Part shown: piece by piece, positions 50,151-63,450 of the stretch
Numbering within the stretch: position 1 is the first letter of the stretch
Layout: the number at the start of each line of letters is the position of its first letter
Assembly (NCBI GenBank): GCA_030765065.1
Contig: CM060976.1
Span: 60,930,539-60,994,538, forward strand
From: Deroplatys truncata
Lineage: Eukaryota; Arthropoda; Insecta; Mantodea; Mantidae
Length of the DNA stretch: 64,000 nt
Reading direction: 5' to 3'
Notes under the pieces: generated by a model
Told to the model about the DNA's origin: nothing
The model's input: the letters and a program-made list of their open reading frames with translations, nothing else
The model's database searches: none
Made by a program: the position numbers and the translations under genes

Positions 50151-50336
50151 TTAAATCTCACTGTTTGGCAAGTCATTAATCCTAGAGCAGGCATGCTGGT
50201 GTATTTTATACAACAGATTTAAAATTTGTCCCCTGCTGGAAATATGTCAAATCATTTTAGAGACATCCATTATATTTTATTATTAGCTACTGCCAATAGT
50301 TTGTGTTTCTAATTTTAGGTCCAAAAGTAATTGAGA
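50151..50336. other. short unassigned stretch
   Basis: Nothing recognised. Confidence 0.4.
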
Positions 50337-50836
50337 GGAGGAATTAGAAAGAGCCAGTGGTTTTGGAAGACTGTGGGGATATCAATGATTTGTTTTCTAA
50401 TACAGAGGATGAAGTAATATCACCGACTCTGAAATTGAGAGTGATGAAAGCATGTTCCTTTGATACTGAAGTTAATTTTTTTATTGCTGAGGTCAAACAG
50501 ACAAACAAAAGGATGAAATGAAAACCAAAAATAAAAAGCATCCCATTTACCAGCAAAAAATATTGTTGTTCCTTCAAGGATCTAAAAAGATATGTGATAC
50601 CAAATTTACTACCTTATGTTAGCAGGTGTCTGTGTTGTTACAAAGTTCAAGATACACATATACAAGAACGGCCAAGGAAGAAACAAGGTAGATGTAAAAT
50701 TTGTGGAAAGAGAACGAATAGCTCCACAAGTATAAAGTATACATTCATGAGACTTTTTTTTGGAAAAAATTACTCTCAAACAGCAGTCATCGATGAGACA
50801 TGCAATGTGCATTCACCTGAAGTCAAAGAGGACTAA
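50337..50836 (+). pseudogene. possible piggyBac-like remnant
   Basis: A D/E-rich piece, GDINDLFSNTEDEVI (near 50378), recalls the acidic N-terminus of piggyBac transposases. The 80-residue frame at 50594-50836 ends with RPRKKQGRCKICGKRTNSST, which could be the start of the C-terminal Cys-rich domain. The catalytic middle is missing and the Cys pattern is incomplete, so this is a weak call. Confidence 0.3.
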
Positions 50837-50839
50837 TTT

Positions 50840-51880
50840 CCAAATAATCCATTGTAACCAGATAGCACTGATAAAACCTTTATGAAACTACTGTGAAGCA
50901 TAATCTTCACAATGTTTCTTGTAATCAATGAATGATGTAATGTAAACTTGTGCAATAAATGGTAAATATAGGTATAGCAGCATTGCAATTTATCTGCACT
51001 GTGTACAGAATACACTGTGCACCTGCTCCAAGGTTAAGATTAGTATCTAATATTATCTTGAACAGCATTATACTCCATCCAGCCCAAGAAAGTGTCTTGG
51101 TGTAAGCAAATGCACATGCCACCGCTGCAGCACATCTTTCAAGTGAATGAAAATAGTTTGTTACTGCATTGCATGTATTATGAGCCATTTTGTACTTCAA
51201 ATAATAAAGACAGTGGATAAGCGTAGTATTTTAATAAATGTTTCATTTAAACATAACTTATATAACTAGCTTGATTTATTTTCATGGGCATGAAGCCATT
51301 AGTATTCTCATTTGTTTATTGGAGGGAAGCAATGGTTGAGCTAATGCATTGTTGTTTGTTGCAATCATGGCCGAGTGCATAGCAGTGTACTTAAACTAGA
51401 AGTAGCAAAGTGGTGTTTTTAACATCAGATGCAACATGTGCACGCATGCACAATTCTGGTGCAGTGAAAGATAGCACATGGTTAAGGTAACATTGTGAGG
51501 TAACAATAGTAATTTCTTGAGCTCCCGAAATTAAACAGCCGAGCAGCTGTTAAAGGGTAAGAGAGGAAGCTCCATCAAGCGTTCACATAACATCAAAGCG
51601 AGGAGTGATACTACATGCACTGTTTATGTTTGGACCCATTCTCGGGCCAGAAAAATTATAGAAAAACATCAGGGTTGTAAACTCAGTTAATAAAGTACCT
51701 GGTGATGCCAGTATATTCCTTTTTGATTTTTGTACATCCATAAGGAGTGTGACACATTGCATGACAAATGATTTGTAAACTTTATCCAACCATTGATCAT
51801 ACAAATTCAGGGATGTACAAAGGTTGCAGCTTCCCAAGGTACTTTCCATCTCTACCATATTTGGTCAATTAAATGTGTTT
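50840..51880. other. intergenic sequence, no recognised feature
   Basis: No protein motif, terminal repeat or tRNA-like signal seen. Confidence 0.4.
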
Positions 51881-54800
51881 TGTTTGTAAATGAAACAAAC
51901 CAATTTAATTTTTATATTATTCTTTTAATACAATTTAAGTAACATAAAACAGTTCAATCTATAAAACTTTTTGTCAAACATTTACAGTTCAGTTAAAAAA
52001 ATTACTTCTATTGACACAATTTTCATGCAAAAAACTTTTAGGTATGAAGTTTGCACTACATGAATAGGTACTTCTTTAGTTCAAATATTATAGTGTTGTA
52101 TGTTCAACTGCAAAAGTATGTTTCATCTTATTAGATAATTTTTTTTTTGGGGGGGGGGGGAGTGTTGGTCTTCAAGAATAATAAAAAACATTTTTAACTC
52201 TTTGAAGGCAACATTTAGGCAGTCAAGCTCAGTTTAAATTATTTAATACTGAAAATTCCCACTTAAACTGTTTCCATTGTTCATTGTAATTGTATGCAAC
52301 ATTAAAAGAAAAATAAATACATTTAGTATTTGCACTCAACATAAAAAATGAACCACATGTATCTCGATGAAGCACCAAGACAACTGCTACTTCTGGATAA
52401 CATTTTCATTGCAGTAAATCTAGCAAAGTTTTCTCCATAAATTACAATTACACAGTATGTTTAAAGAAAATTGTTTCAATGTGATATACATAATCTTAAT
52501 TACAAAATGAAAATGAATTTAAAGGTCAAACCAAACCACTTCTTGTCCACTGTGATGAACATGGTAGCATATCTGGTTGTATTTCAGAGGATTTAGGCTC
52601 AATAACTATTGTGATAACAGCATGGTTTAAGGTTCTCTGCTCCTAGGGTTTTCCCTCTTCCTGCAAAGGTGAATACTAGGAAATTTTAGATGCCAAATAA
52701 TTTTGGCTCGTTTGCACTAGAATTTCATTAATTTCATTCAGTGTAGAAAAATACTCGCACTTCTATGCCCTGTTTTTTCACATATACAAAGCAGACTTTT
52801 TACTGGGTGATTATATTATGATACATCTGCCAATGGTGTTCTCCTGTATGGATGAAGGCAGAAGTATTGCAGATCTGCAGCGAGCACAATCATAAGAGGC
52901 CTGCTCACATAAATTTTGGACCCCCTCCCCCATTAATCACAAAGTCTGAGAAAGGGTCCCCTTTAGTCACAAAAGTTCTACAGAAGTTATACAATAAGAG
53001 GAAAGTAGGGACACATGGGTAGAAGAGCATAACATATCATACTGAACTTATGCATCCACTTATCTGATATTTTATTGCATAGGCCTGGGACACCCCCCCC
53101 CCCATTTAGATGGTCTTGACCATAAGGGTTTCATTTTATATCATGCCATCTTGTTTGCAGTTGACTAAGCTGCCTGTATAAAAATGTGAACCACTTCACT
53201 CCATTTCATTGAAATAAATTATATTTGAAATTTTCATTCAACATATTGGTAAATGCAAGTTCTCAACATTTAAAGTTGTTTTAAACATTTGGAGAAATGT
53301 TTTGAATACACAGCATAATGCAAATATAGTCATAACTGAGAACAACAATCTTTAGTTACGTTGGTTTTGCATTGGGGATGCGATATTGTTGATCTATTAG
53401 AAAATGATGGTAACTTCTTGTGAAGGTATTCCAGAGGTGGTGATACATATATTTTAAAAATTCTCAATATCCTAATGCATTTAAGAGTATGCTGCCCTAC
53501 AGTAATATTGTACAACATTGGATATTGCATTTACTGCCTTCTTACCAAGAGAATCTTTCCTCCCTGGCCCCTAGTGTGTTAACATTTTGGTTGTCCAACA
53601 ATAATCACACTTTTTCCAATAGGCTGACAATCTTGACTGTTATGAACCTAATATAAATTTACACCAAAATAAATTTACTCTTTGTACTTTCATTTAAATG
53701 TACAGAATATACTTGAAGCAAACAACTCTCTTGGAATGTCTCATGTACCTTATTCCCCAATAACTTTATTCCTTGTGCACCATTTGTAAATCTGCAATCA
53801 ATTTTTAAACAAAGAAGGGCTATATAAAAAGTGCTCACTGTTACGAGTTTAGTGAAATATATCATCTAGCATGCCTCGGTAATCTTTGAGTCTTCTCTTA
53901 CCCTCAAAAGATGAACTCTCAGCAACTTCAGGTGCTGCAAAATGCCAGATTTGTGGTATGTCTAGTCAATAATAAGATATCCATTATTGCTGACGATGTT
54001 TCTGTCCACAAATATTACATAATTTTAACTGCTGGTGGATTCAAGTTCATAACCTATGCATGACAGAAAGCTATAGAAGATTTATTACATGAAGATTAAT
54101 AAGATCATCTGTTCATCTTTCATTATCACAGATGCTATATGTTGCAGATATGAATACCTAAAGCTCTGAATAGGTAGTTTATTACAGGTCTTTTATTATT
54201 TTTCTTTTTCAAGCCGATATTTGGATCCTCTCCCTATTCTCCTGATCACATATCTACTTGCATGTATATGAAGGCTTAAGGTACATGATCATTTTATTTG
54301 CATCAGACACACAGAAAATTGGCAAATTACTGATGTATGCTCAACAGACAAATTTTCTGATACAAGCTAATTGCAATTCCAACAGTGGATGACAAGAGCT
54401 TGCATACCACATTCTTTTTATAGCAATGGATGAAGTGAGCTTACTTGCACAGCACAAACTTATATCTGATCAGGAAATATGAGGCAATGCTATAAAAAAA
54501 GCTCTCTGCAACTGACTCATCCAATGAGTCAGACATCTGTAAAAACAAGAGGAGGTTACATTGAGAATGAATCAAGTTATCTTTTTATATTTTATCCAAA
54601 TTCTTTTTTTTTTTTTTTTTTAACAAATACCTGCAAACTGTTTCTCCTTTGGCACTCCAGGTTCATTTAATGCAGTATTTATCTTTCATTATCTGTAACC
54701 ACCAATTCACATTCTTCATACAGAAGTAATAGTGCATTAATGGTAAACACAATAACAATTAAAGTGTTTGGTATGCAGTTTAATGGGAATCTTCCACTTC

Positions 54801-57800
54801 TCTGCAGTGTTACACTAAATGCTTTATAAATTCATGTATAGTTTAGAAGCACTCTAAGATTAGTAACAATGCGGGGCGACATTAAAAGAGCAATGTCTTG
54901 GAATAATGAAAACATGATAGTACTAAAACAGTCTAACATATAAAATAGTTTTTATGACATTTTTGGCTAGTAAATAACAATATATTATTATACATAAATT
55001 CTATGATATTGCACATTTAAATGTTATGTCCCATTCTGGGACCTATTCTTCTAGATACTATCATATCTGTGCACTGCATTCCTTAAAATCTGAAAGAGAT
55101 GGTATTGCACCGAACACAACAAACAAATACCTCTCATTTCTTTAACAATGCTTTTATTGCTATGGTTAATTATAAATATGAGAATTTGCTAATGATTTAG
55201 CTTCAACAAGCACGTAATTGCTGTATATTTTATCCTGCAAATCATAAAAATAAAATATTTAAAAGTCATATCACTAGCACATGCATTCAGAGACCACACA
55301 AACTATTTAAGAACTCTATAATGGATGCAATCACTTAAAGTCATCAACTAACTGCTGCAATATTTATCAAATACACACAAAAATACAATTACAAAGTGGC
55401 TGAGAATTTTTGGGTGCAAATTTTCATAAAATTTACTTCATTCATACAAATCAAACTGGCATTCAAGAGTCTATCAATTTATTAAGCATACTCACACTCA
55501 ACTATATGCTAAAACTGACTATCTGTGTGTGTTTTCGAAATATTTATTAACCACAGTCAGGCTCCAGCTGTCCTTCAATTATTGCAATGAAAGTCAGCAA
55601 TGGCATTTATAACAAAAACTGCATTGTTATGCAAATCTTGCATTCATTATCAATACACATGTTCATGGACATACATATACAAATCAATAAAGCAGATTTC
55701 ACATTCAACAAGCACCACTTAATTAAGAACTTGCCACACACACACACACACATATACACACTTGCACACATACATGATAAAAATAGTGTTTTAAAACTGG
55801 TACCTTGATAGTATTCATTCACATTAATAATGCAAGCTGTGTCGTTGTTTATTTCAAACGAGTATTTGCACCTACAAGATCCAGTCTTGGAAGTTTATTC
55901 CTAAATTTCATACAACTTAAACTGTAAATAAATTCACCATAAAATTATCTGCAGAATTTTAAGTAGAGGAGAATAAGGCTACTTCCAAGACTGAAAATAG
56001 ACTGCACCATGCATTTATGGTTCATTTTATTGAAAATATTATAGTATACACTATTAGTTACCTAGCATAGGAACGCCACTGCTAAATTCAGTGTTGCTAA
56101 ATATGATAAAGTAAATATTTTCTGTGCTTTAGGTGTGGGCAAACTCTAAATAAACTAAATTTCACTGCAAGACAACCTGTTAATTAGAGTGTACTATGGG
56201 AAGGTAAGAAAGAATACAATAAGAAATGAAAGTTGCAGAGTTCTGTTGTAGCCTGGTAGGTTTTCTATATTCATTGGACAACCAAGGTTATTAGACACAC
56301 TGCAGCTGTTAATGTCTTGCACATATTTAGTCTTCAAAACATGCATTTTCTTTTCACCCCCTTCTTTATTGCTGTATTGTAAAGTGGCAGGTTTTGTCTT
56401 CTCTTTATTAGTGTTAACCTGGAACCTGTATTAAAACTGTTCCCAGTTATTCATAGTTTGCCCATCCCTTACACAAACATATAAGGGATTATTAAATTAC
56501 ATAAAGAATTGCAAAGCAGTTTCATATTTTGCTAAAAATATTTCATAACAGGTTTATCTGTGTTATATATGCTATGCATCAGCTTCTTTATGTGCTAATG
56601 AAATATTAGTTTTTGCTTTAGGAATCATTAGCATATTTGTTAAATATATTAAGGCTGCTTAAAGGGCATTTCCTTTCACGATTCAATTATCTGAAAAGTC
56701 TGTATAATTAATATTTTGGTGCTGATATGTGGCAAAAGGAAATGTAAATTTGTTTAAAAGAATGCACAATTATTTATTGAATTATAGCTTATCACTATGG
56801 ATTCTTTTGCTGCTGAACTTTAACATTTCTGCTCTTCAGGAATACTGTCATTGAGTCCCAACTGATAGTTTTGGACAATGATACAGTTGAGGAACAAATG
56901 AGCAACAAATTTGGTGCAAAATAACAAAATTTCTGCTTGAACTGCCCACAAAACACAGGAAATTTTTAATTAATTTAAACATGAAACTGATAACATGATT
57001 CTAAAATGTTTTCAATGGCAAGCAAGTTGCTACAATATGGCTCCAAAATAATAACTTATTCTTTTTAATTTAAAACCTCTTCAGCATTTAAATCCGCAGC
57101 TCTACCCTTACATGGCTGTCCTTTTAAGGACTATTGGAAATTTACATTGGAACATTTTACTAACATTTTACTCTCTATGGGCTTAATGCTTATAAAAATG
57201 ACATAAAACTAATATATTAAAGTGAACTGCAATGATAAAGTGGAAGGCTTTGTGATCTTTGTTGTTTTCACAGATTAACTATATACAAAATGTCTTCTAA
57301 CAAATAAGTTTAAGTTATAAAACATATAACTTATTATAAAACTATGCTTACAGTATTGGCAGAGCTGTAACTGCACTTCAATGTTACAGCTTCTTTTGCA
57401 AGAAGTTTAATATTGGCTTTCTAAAACCAAAATCTGCTTACATTGCAATAAAACTTGGCTTATAGTATCAGTGATAATTAAATCTAGAGCATATTCTTAT
57501 ATTCTATACTATGGACATTTATTAATACAAAATAACTCCAGTAAACAGATACTGAAAAATATATAACCATCACATCTGGATATTTTCTTTCTTTCTTTTT
57601 TTTTCTGCTAATTCAAACACAAGCAATTTATTTTGTCTACAAATAAATGTGCTCTATTCAAGCTATTAATATTAATGCATTATATCTTTTAATTTAAAGA
57701 CCTTTGGCTCACTCTTTCTTTTATATATAAATATTTTTTACTGTCTACAAATTCAAAAATTAGCTGGTGATGCTAATTGCCTACAACAAATTTTATTAAA

Positions 57801-59184
57801 AACTGCAGAAAAATCAATTTATTATGGTGTATAAAAATATCTATAATCTTTGTACACAGTAGTTGTGAACTGTGAAATTGATGACTTATGAGTTTTGTTA
57901 TTTTGTGCCGTCCATACATTCAATACATATACATTTTTATGGTAATCACATCACATTTATAAAATATATTAGTTATTTTGTTTGTTTTACTTTTTTATAA
58001 TAATAAGCATTTAAAAAACTGCAGAGACTTTTATATAACATGAAAATAATTCTGTTTAAAAATGAAGATTAATCCTGAAAATTGTAAACCAATGAAATAT
58101 GGATGTATTCACGAATTTCAGTTGAAAGTAAAGTTCTATTTTCATTCACTGCACCATTAGTTTTATACATTAATATCTTTATTTGTTGTAATCTCTTTGC
58201 TTAGTACTAGGTGCTTATAAGCAAACAATCAACAGCTAGAATTTTATTTCATTTGTTTTCACACTGCTTGAGCACGAGAATCATCACAAAAGGTGAAGAA
58301 GAGACAAATGAAGTGCTAAGGTGTCTGATTGAACATTAATTCGGTGAAAGACTGAATGTGATATGTTCATGCTAAGACTAGAGCCACTTTTCTCTGTAGA
58401 GAATTCAGAAAGTAGTTCGGCCTGGTCATTGTAGACTCTGCCATACAACATTCAGTCCAACGGCTGCAGATATAACTTTGGTTCAGAAATCCCCGTCATG
58501 GGATTCATCAAACATTTTAGCATATTTACTCCTTTAGTTTTCTTGCATGTTTAGTTACTTATAAGTAACACAACCTCATAAAATAACTAGATATTACACA
58601 TTATGAGTCTTGCACTCACATTTATCATATGTTTCTGACAATAAGACTACAAAGCAACAGTTGACAACACATATTTTAGCTCCTAAATAGAAGCCTTTCT
58701 TAGTAAATAGATTTAGCCATACTTATAAAACATTGTGTTTTGTTCTCTACTAAAAAGAACTTATAAATGAAGGGCAATAAACATGAAGCATGGTGGCAGT
58801 TTTATAATCTTGCTTCTTGCTTCATTCTTAGTCATGCTTTGTCCTGTTCAGTTGGACAAGCCAAGGATAAAGTATCTTTTCTAGAGTACATTATGCACAT
58901 GCAATATATGTACATTAACAAGAGATTAGCTTATCTCTTTGTCTGTTTTGTTTTAAACATATCTTTGTCTTATTCCAGCTATAATTTTCATATCTATCAC
59001 ATGATTCTCTTCACAGCATACTCAAATTGTGATTTCAGGTTACAAAATGCAAAGGGTATAAAAATCTCTCTTTATCAATAATCTTCTTTGAGTTTCATAA
59101 AGAAGTTCAAATTCTGAACATTTCTATGCAATTGCCGCTGATGTTGTGGTGCTTTATGTCATGTTCGGCTCATTTAGCATCTGT
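51881..59184 (-). other. repeat-poor region, candidate long 3' UTR of the minus-strand gene
   Basis: More than 7 kb with no recognised transposon, in contrast to the rest of the window, lying directly 3' of the probable terminal exon at 59185. It holds only simple sequence: a G run near 52150, C runs near 53094, a T run near 54605 and a CA run at 55737-55760. Long AT-rich 3' UTRs of this size are known for neuronal and regulatory insect genes, but transcription here is inference and I could not place the poly(A) site. Confidence 0.4.
55737..55762. repeat. CA microsatellite
   Basis: ACACACACACACACA followed by TATACACAC. Confidence 0.85.
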
Positions 59185-59265
59185 TCATGTTGGGGAAGAA
59201 ACAAATGCCTTGCCTGTAGGTCGTCCAGCTCCACTACGCTGCAGCTGAATGCACTCCGGGGTGAG
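59185..59265 (-). CDS. probable terminal coding exon of an unidentified minus-strand gene
   Basis: On the minus strand a textbook acceptor (AATTCTTTTGTTTCTCATAG) ends at 59266 and is followed by GC-richer sequence. Read in phase 0 it encodes LTPECIQLQRSGAGRPTGKA then FVSSPT and TGA at 59185-59187. Read after one base it gives a longer tail (SPRSAFSCSVVELDDLQ, then ARHLFLPQHEQ) that ends at TAA 59154-59156. The third frame stops after ten codons. I cannot tell which of the two open frames is used, nor name the protein. Support comes from the acceptor, the base composition shift and the repeat-poor sequence downstream. The upstream exons would lie beyond 64000 or were not recognised. Confidence 0.4.
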   Translation of the reverse strand, partial: LTPECIQLQRSGAGRPTGKAFVSSPT

Positions 59266-60340
59266 CTATGAGAAACAAAAGAATTAAATTTTTAAATACT
59301 CTTAACAACCATTTTACCACAACTGACATACATATTTAGCAGAAAGCAGAAAATAGAAAATCCTGACAGAAATATAAAGCCAACACCTTCAAACTATGAA
59401 GAAGAAAAGTGTTTTTATTTTCATATAAAAACAATGTCCACCTATAACCATTTATAATATTGTTAGCAAAACCTAAATTATCTTATATTTAAAATGCAAA
59501 GTCTGGCTCTTTATATTTCAAAGGAGTAAGGGGCCAAAAAAAGATTTGCTAGGCCTAAATATTAGAATACGAATGGAACAGCACATCATTGTTTCTATCA
59601 TCGCCAACTTGAATAATGAGAAATCAAAAAGGACATTGCTACCAAAGGCTTTGGAATTCTGGAGATTAACAGGCAATTAGAATGTAATGAGCATGTAATT
59701 ATGTAGGAAAGGCCCTGGTGTACTAGTTCAGCGTGAGTTACAGTTTTTATGAAGCATTTATGTGTTTATTATGTATTTGACTCCATTGTTTATTAAATTA
59801 TTACTGAGCTTCACAGTACACTACTTCCAGTTTATTAAATTATAACTTTTAAGAACTCTTATTATGTATTCTTTTATAGCACGATGCCACATGGAATCTA
59901 TTTGCGTAATGGAACAGAACTAAATAAGGCATTAACACAAAAGGAAAAACATGATTTGTAACTTGACTCAATCTGTATAAGATGGCCATTGTAGACCCAT
60001 CAGTGAGAAACACTTAAAATTAGTTAACTTGTACATCTTTCACCAAGTACGTAAAACAAAAATTAACATAATATATTGCAGATAAATTATTACACTATGG
60101 GATAAAGGGTGTTGCACACAATGACTCATATTTAAAAAAGCAAAAGCAAGTTATAGAAATAGATTACTGTGATGACAAAGTAAATGAAATAAAGACAAGA
60201 AAATCAAGCTCTACCAATATAGATTGCAGATTATCTCAGGTTTAAATACTGGGGACAATTATTAACTGGATATACCTTGGAATTAATTGTTCTTTCACAC
60301 AAGCCGTGTGTTGGACAGAGTTGGAAAGGTAGAATCAGAC
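59266..60340. other. probable intron sequence of the minus-strand gene
   Basis: No recognised element or coding exon. Confidence 0.4.
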
Positions 60341-60344
60341 GACT

Positions 60345-60435
60345 GAAAAATTCAATGCCATAGCCGGGATTTGAACCACGGATCTCCCGGTCTCCGTCCG
60401 GTTGCTCTAACCACTGAGCTACCATGGCAACATGC
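60345..60435 (-). repeat. tRNA-like SINE head
   Basis: On the minus strand, GCCATGGTAGCTCAGTGGTT and AGAGCA form an acceptor strand, box A and D arm, and GTGGTTCAAATCCCGG is a good box B. The acceptor arms pair (GCCATGG with CTATGGC, one G-T pair) and the D stem is GCTC/GAGC. The T stem has mismatches and the anticodon loop lacks the usual U before the anticodon. So it is a tRNA-derived SINE or decayed tRNA. Confidence 0.7.
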
Positions 60436-60940
60436 CGACACGACATTAAATTCTCCAGCTGATTCACATATACCTTATAATAGATTATATAAAATTAGAA
60501 ATAAACGGTCATTCAAATGTTCAATACTTTTCACAGAATATTTAGCTTAAAAGATTTGGAAAAAATTGTAAGACAAGGTGTACTTGTCAGTCTTTTTTAC
60601 CATATAATGAATTTTTAACACAAATATAAATATATTCATATAACTTAAGAAATTTCTATAGATACCCTGAATGCTACCCTAAATAAAGGACTAAAGGGCA
60701 CAGATAAAAGTATAAATAATGAGTGAGCAAAGGCTTTAAACCTCAACTAACTTAACCCTGGTGTGGCAAAAATACTTTCATTCTTAAGTGACAGGAACAT
60801 GCACAATGCCAACCACTACATAAAACACAAATGAAAAGCAGACCTATGGCTGGACTCTGGGGGAGCACGTAGAGTGAGTACAAATGCAACTGCAAATCAC
60901 TTTTTTTTGGCTGATCTAACCTTACAAAACCATGATCTCT
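60436..60940. other. probable SINE tail and intron sequence
   Basis: Nothing recognised beyond T runs (60901-60908). The part near 60435 may be sequence 5' of the SINE. Confidence 0.35.
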
Positions 60941-60964
60941 ATGAGAATTGTCCTAATTAAGAAC

Positions 60965-61050
60965 AGATTCCTATGATAGGACTAGGAATAAAACCTAGAA
61001 TCCTGGGAATGGCAGTTAGGTGTGCTGACCATTAAGCTAAAAGGCTAGCC
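60965..61050 (-). repeat. second tRNA-like SINE head, more decayed
   Basis: On the minus strand TTTTAGCTTAATGGTCAGCA resembles a box A/D arm, and CTAGGTTTTATTCCTAG, about 40 bases further on, is a degenerate box B with self-complementary arms. Confidence 0.5.
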
Positions 61051-61199
61051 AAATATTTTTCTATATACACATTCTATAAATAATGGCAATCTTTGGAGTA
61101 TCTAGTGGCATAAACAAGTCAATAAGCCCAATTATTTGAAATTATACACAATGTACAAGCACGTTTTTAAAGTGAATATATTTTAATACTTTGCCGCTG

Positions 61200-61720
61200 C
61201 AGTTGCAATTTTGAGCATGTACAATCACTTCTTCCATTCATTAGGAAGCCAGACACAGCTGAGAGTGATCTCACTTTGTGTTTTACTGTTGTTAGAGCAT
61301 TTTGAAATCTCAAAACAATCAAACGACCCGCCAACTGTGAAGTCAGATCAGTGATTTGTTTTTTGAACGCAAGAAATGTTACATCAGCAAATATTCATCG
61401 ACAATTGTGCGAGGTTCATGAGTAAGCAATAACAAGTGACCATGTCCGGCCACACACAACCAAACTCAATATCGGATTGCATCATTTGGTTGGGAATAAT
61501 TTGTCCACCCTCCAGATTTGGTACCAAGCATCTGTTTCTTCATCTGAAGAAGTTCCTTGATGGAAAACATTTCAACGACGATGATATTGTGAAATAAGAA
61601 GTATAGACTTCGCTTTCATCACAGATGGTACCATTCTTTGACAAAGGCATACAAAAACTGGTTTCCTGTTATGACAAGTGCCTAAATAACAGTGGGGGAC
61701 AAAGTGGAGAAGCGGTAAGG
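61200..61720 (+). mobile_element. mariner-like deletion derivative
   Basis: Pieces of a mariner-type transposase are joined with large parts missing. Near 61385 NVTSANIHRQLCEVHE resembles the N-terminal HTH, and near 61450-61500 VRPHTT and HHLVG resemble the stretch before the last catalytic Asp. Then FGTKHLFLHLKKFLDGKHFN, PFFDKGIQKLV and YDKCLNNSGD follow in order near 61520-61705. The catalytic core between is deleted. It is a different mariner group from the 1.7 and 7.8 kb copies. Confidence 0.68.
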
Positions 61721-62765
61721 TAATGAATGATAATAAAGTACCTGGAAAATAAGGTTCTGTTATTTTTTAAAAAATAATCAGTAGTTATTTAAAAACACAC
61801 CTTGTATTACAATAACTTTTATGTTTGTCCTAAAATCCCTTGATTATTAATAATATCTCATAATCTGATTTGCTTGAAATGTAGATGCTGTTTATAATGG
61901 CCAGCGATAACAAAATTATAATTTAAACTTGTGCTTTTGAGAATCTATCAATACTGTGCTAACTTATTTGAAATTAACTTAAGTTATTTTTCTTTATGGA
62001 GCCCTTTTAAACCAAAATAACTGGGAGCAGTGCTAGTATATGATTCAATAACATTATTCTATATGCATTATAATTAACCTACTGGATGAAAATAAGTACA
62101 TGTGGCACCGCAAGAATGTGATTGACACTGACCAAAATACAACTACAGCTGCAACCGTTGCCTAATGAATGATGAGCAAGAAGCTGTCCCCTTTGTAGTT
62201 GCATGATAGTTCACAACTGTAAAGTTACCATTAAAGCAAACAAACATAAATAAGTATTATTAGAGAGTATGCATATTATCTTCAGCATATTTACTTATAA
62301 GAAAGTAAACAATTAACGCGTTCAGCTTACACATCACTGTTTTAGCACTTTTAAGTGCCATTTTCAGTGCTACAACTGATTTAGTATAATTCAGTCAAGT
62401 GTAAGCCAAGTTAAGGAGCTATTGGTAAGCATGGCCAATAATGTGACTATGTCTGATGTAAAAAAACATCAATTAAAGAATGGCAAAAAGCAAATAGTAA
62501 CAAATGTGTTCAATTCTATAAAGCAGAGAATTCCCACAGTGCCAGTGAACGATGAATGCAACTTATGGCCGAGTTTGCAGTGTTTGTGATAGATATTTGC
62601 AGAGAATTTAAAGAAATAAGTATGATAAAACAAGACCAGTACTGTGTTAGAAAAAGTGAATGATTTTGTAAAGTGTACTATGCACCTCAAAATTAATGCT
62701 TTATTTTTTGTTAATGAAACTAACAATAGATAAAAGTTTTAAATACAGTCAATATTGATCCAGAT
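61721..62765. other. probable intron sequence, no recognised feature
   Basis: No family signature seen in either strand. Confidence 0.4.
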
Positions 62766-62769
62766 TTGC

Positions 62770-63080
62770 CAGACTTTAGGAATTCAACATTCACAAACTG
62801 TTCTTAAAAATAGGTTTTGTGGATATGAAAAGAAATAAAATGAATGTGATAATAGACAGGAGGCATAGCATTGTGGAGGCACAATGAGAGCTATGCATCA
62901 ATATAGGGAAGAAAACAGAACATTATATTATTTAAATGAAACTTGTATCAATGAGGGACACACTACCAATAAAGCTTGGATTCATGCAGCTACTGGATCA
63001 AAAAAACAAACCTTTCTTTCCATACATAAAGATTATCAGCATGTAGGGAACAGCATTTTGAACACATGCTTCAAGTAAAC
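62770..63080 (+). pseudogene. DDE transposase fragment with mutated first catalytic Asp
   Basis: A 64-residue frame from 62884 reads MRAMHQYREENRTLYYLNET, then CINEGHTTNKAWIHAATGSK. Insect DDE endonuclease-type transposases have Y-R-E-E-x-R-x-I-x-Y-x-D-E-T-W-I-N-x-G-H-T here. The catalytic Asp is Asn and the Trp is Cys. Upstream, in broken frames, KNRFCGYEK-like wording fits the linker before it. The rest of the catalytic domain is missing. Confidence 0.7.
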
Positions 63081-63450
63081 AGCTGGTTTAGTTGCCGCAG
63101 TAGCACAAAAAAGGAGATATGGTAATAGAAAAACCAATCACAACACACTCGGGTAGACAGATACTTAACATTATGTTTAAGTATAGTAGGTTAATTATTC
63201 TGGACAGAGTACAGTATTTGTGCAAAAGTAAATTCATAATTTAATTTACTGTCCCTTAACAGTCAACAGCAAGGACTAAAATAAATAACAGGAAAAATAA
63301 ATAAAGGGGAAGAATAGAAAAGAAAAAAAAGCAAAGTTTTCTTTGATTTCTGGAGGGGATTTATTCCTTCCTCTTAATCCAAACAGCCTCTTGCTATGCT
63401 CCTAATTCATAATTTATGTTGAAAAAAATCTGATGTACGGCATTCATATG
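63081..63450. other. probable intron sequence, no recognised feature
   Basis: A-rich patch at 63270-63335. Nothing recognised. Confidence 0.4.

Noticed and set aside
60231..60467. 78-residue frame with VAQWLEQPDGDREIRGSNPG
   Set aside because: This wording is the well-known false translation of a tRNA-like SINE head. The DNA carries box A and box B at the same place.
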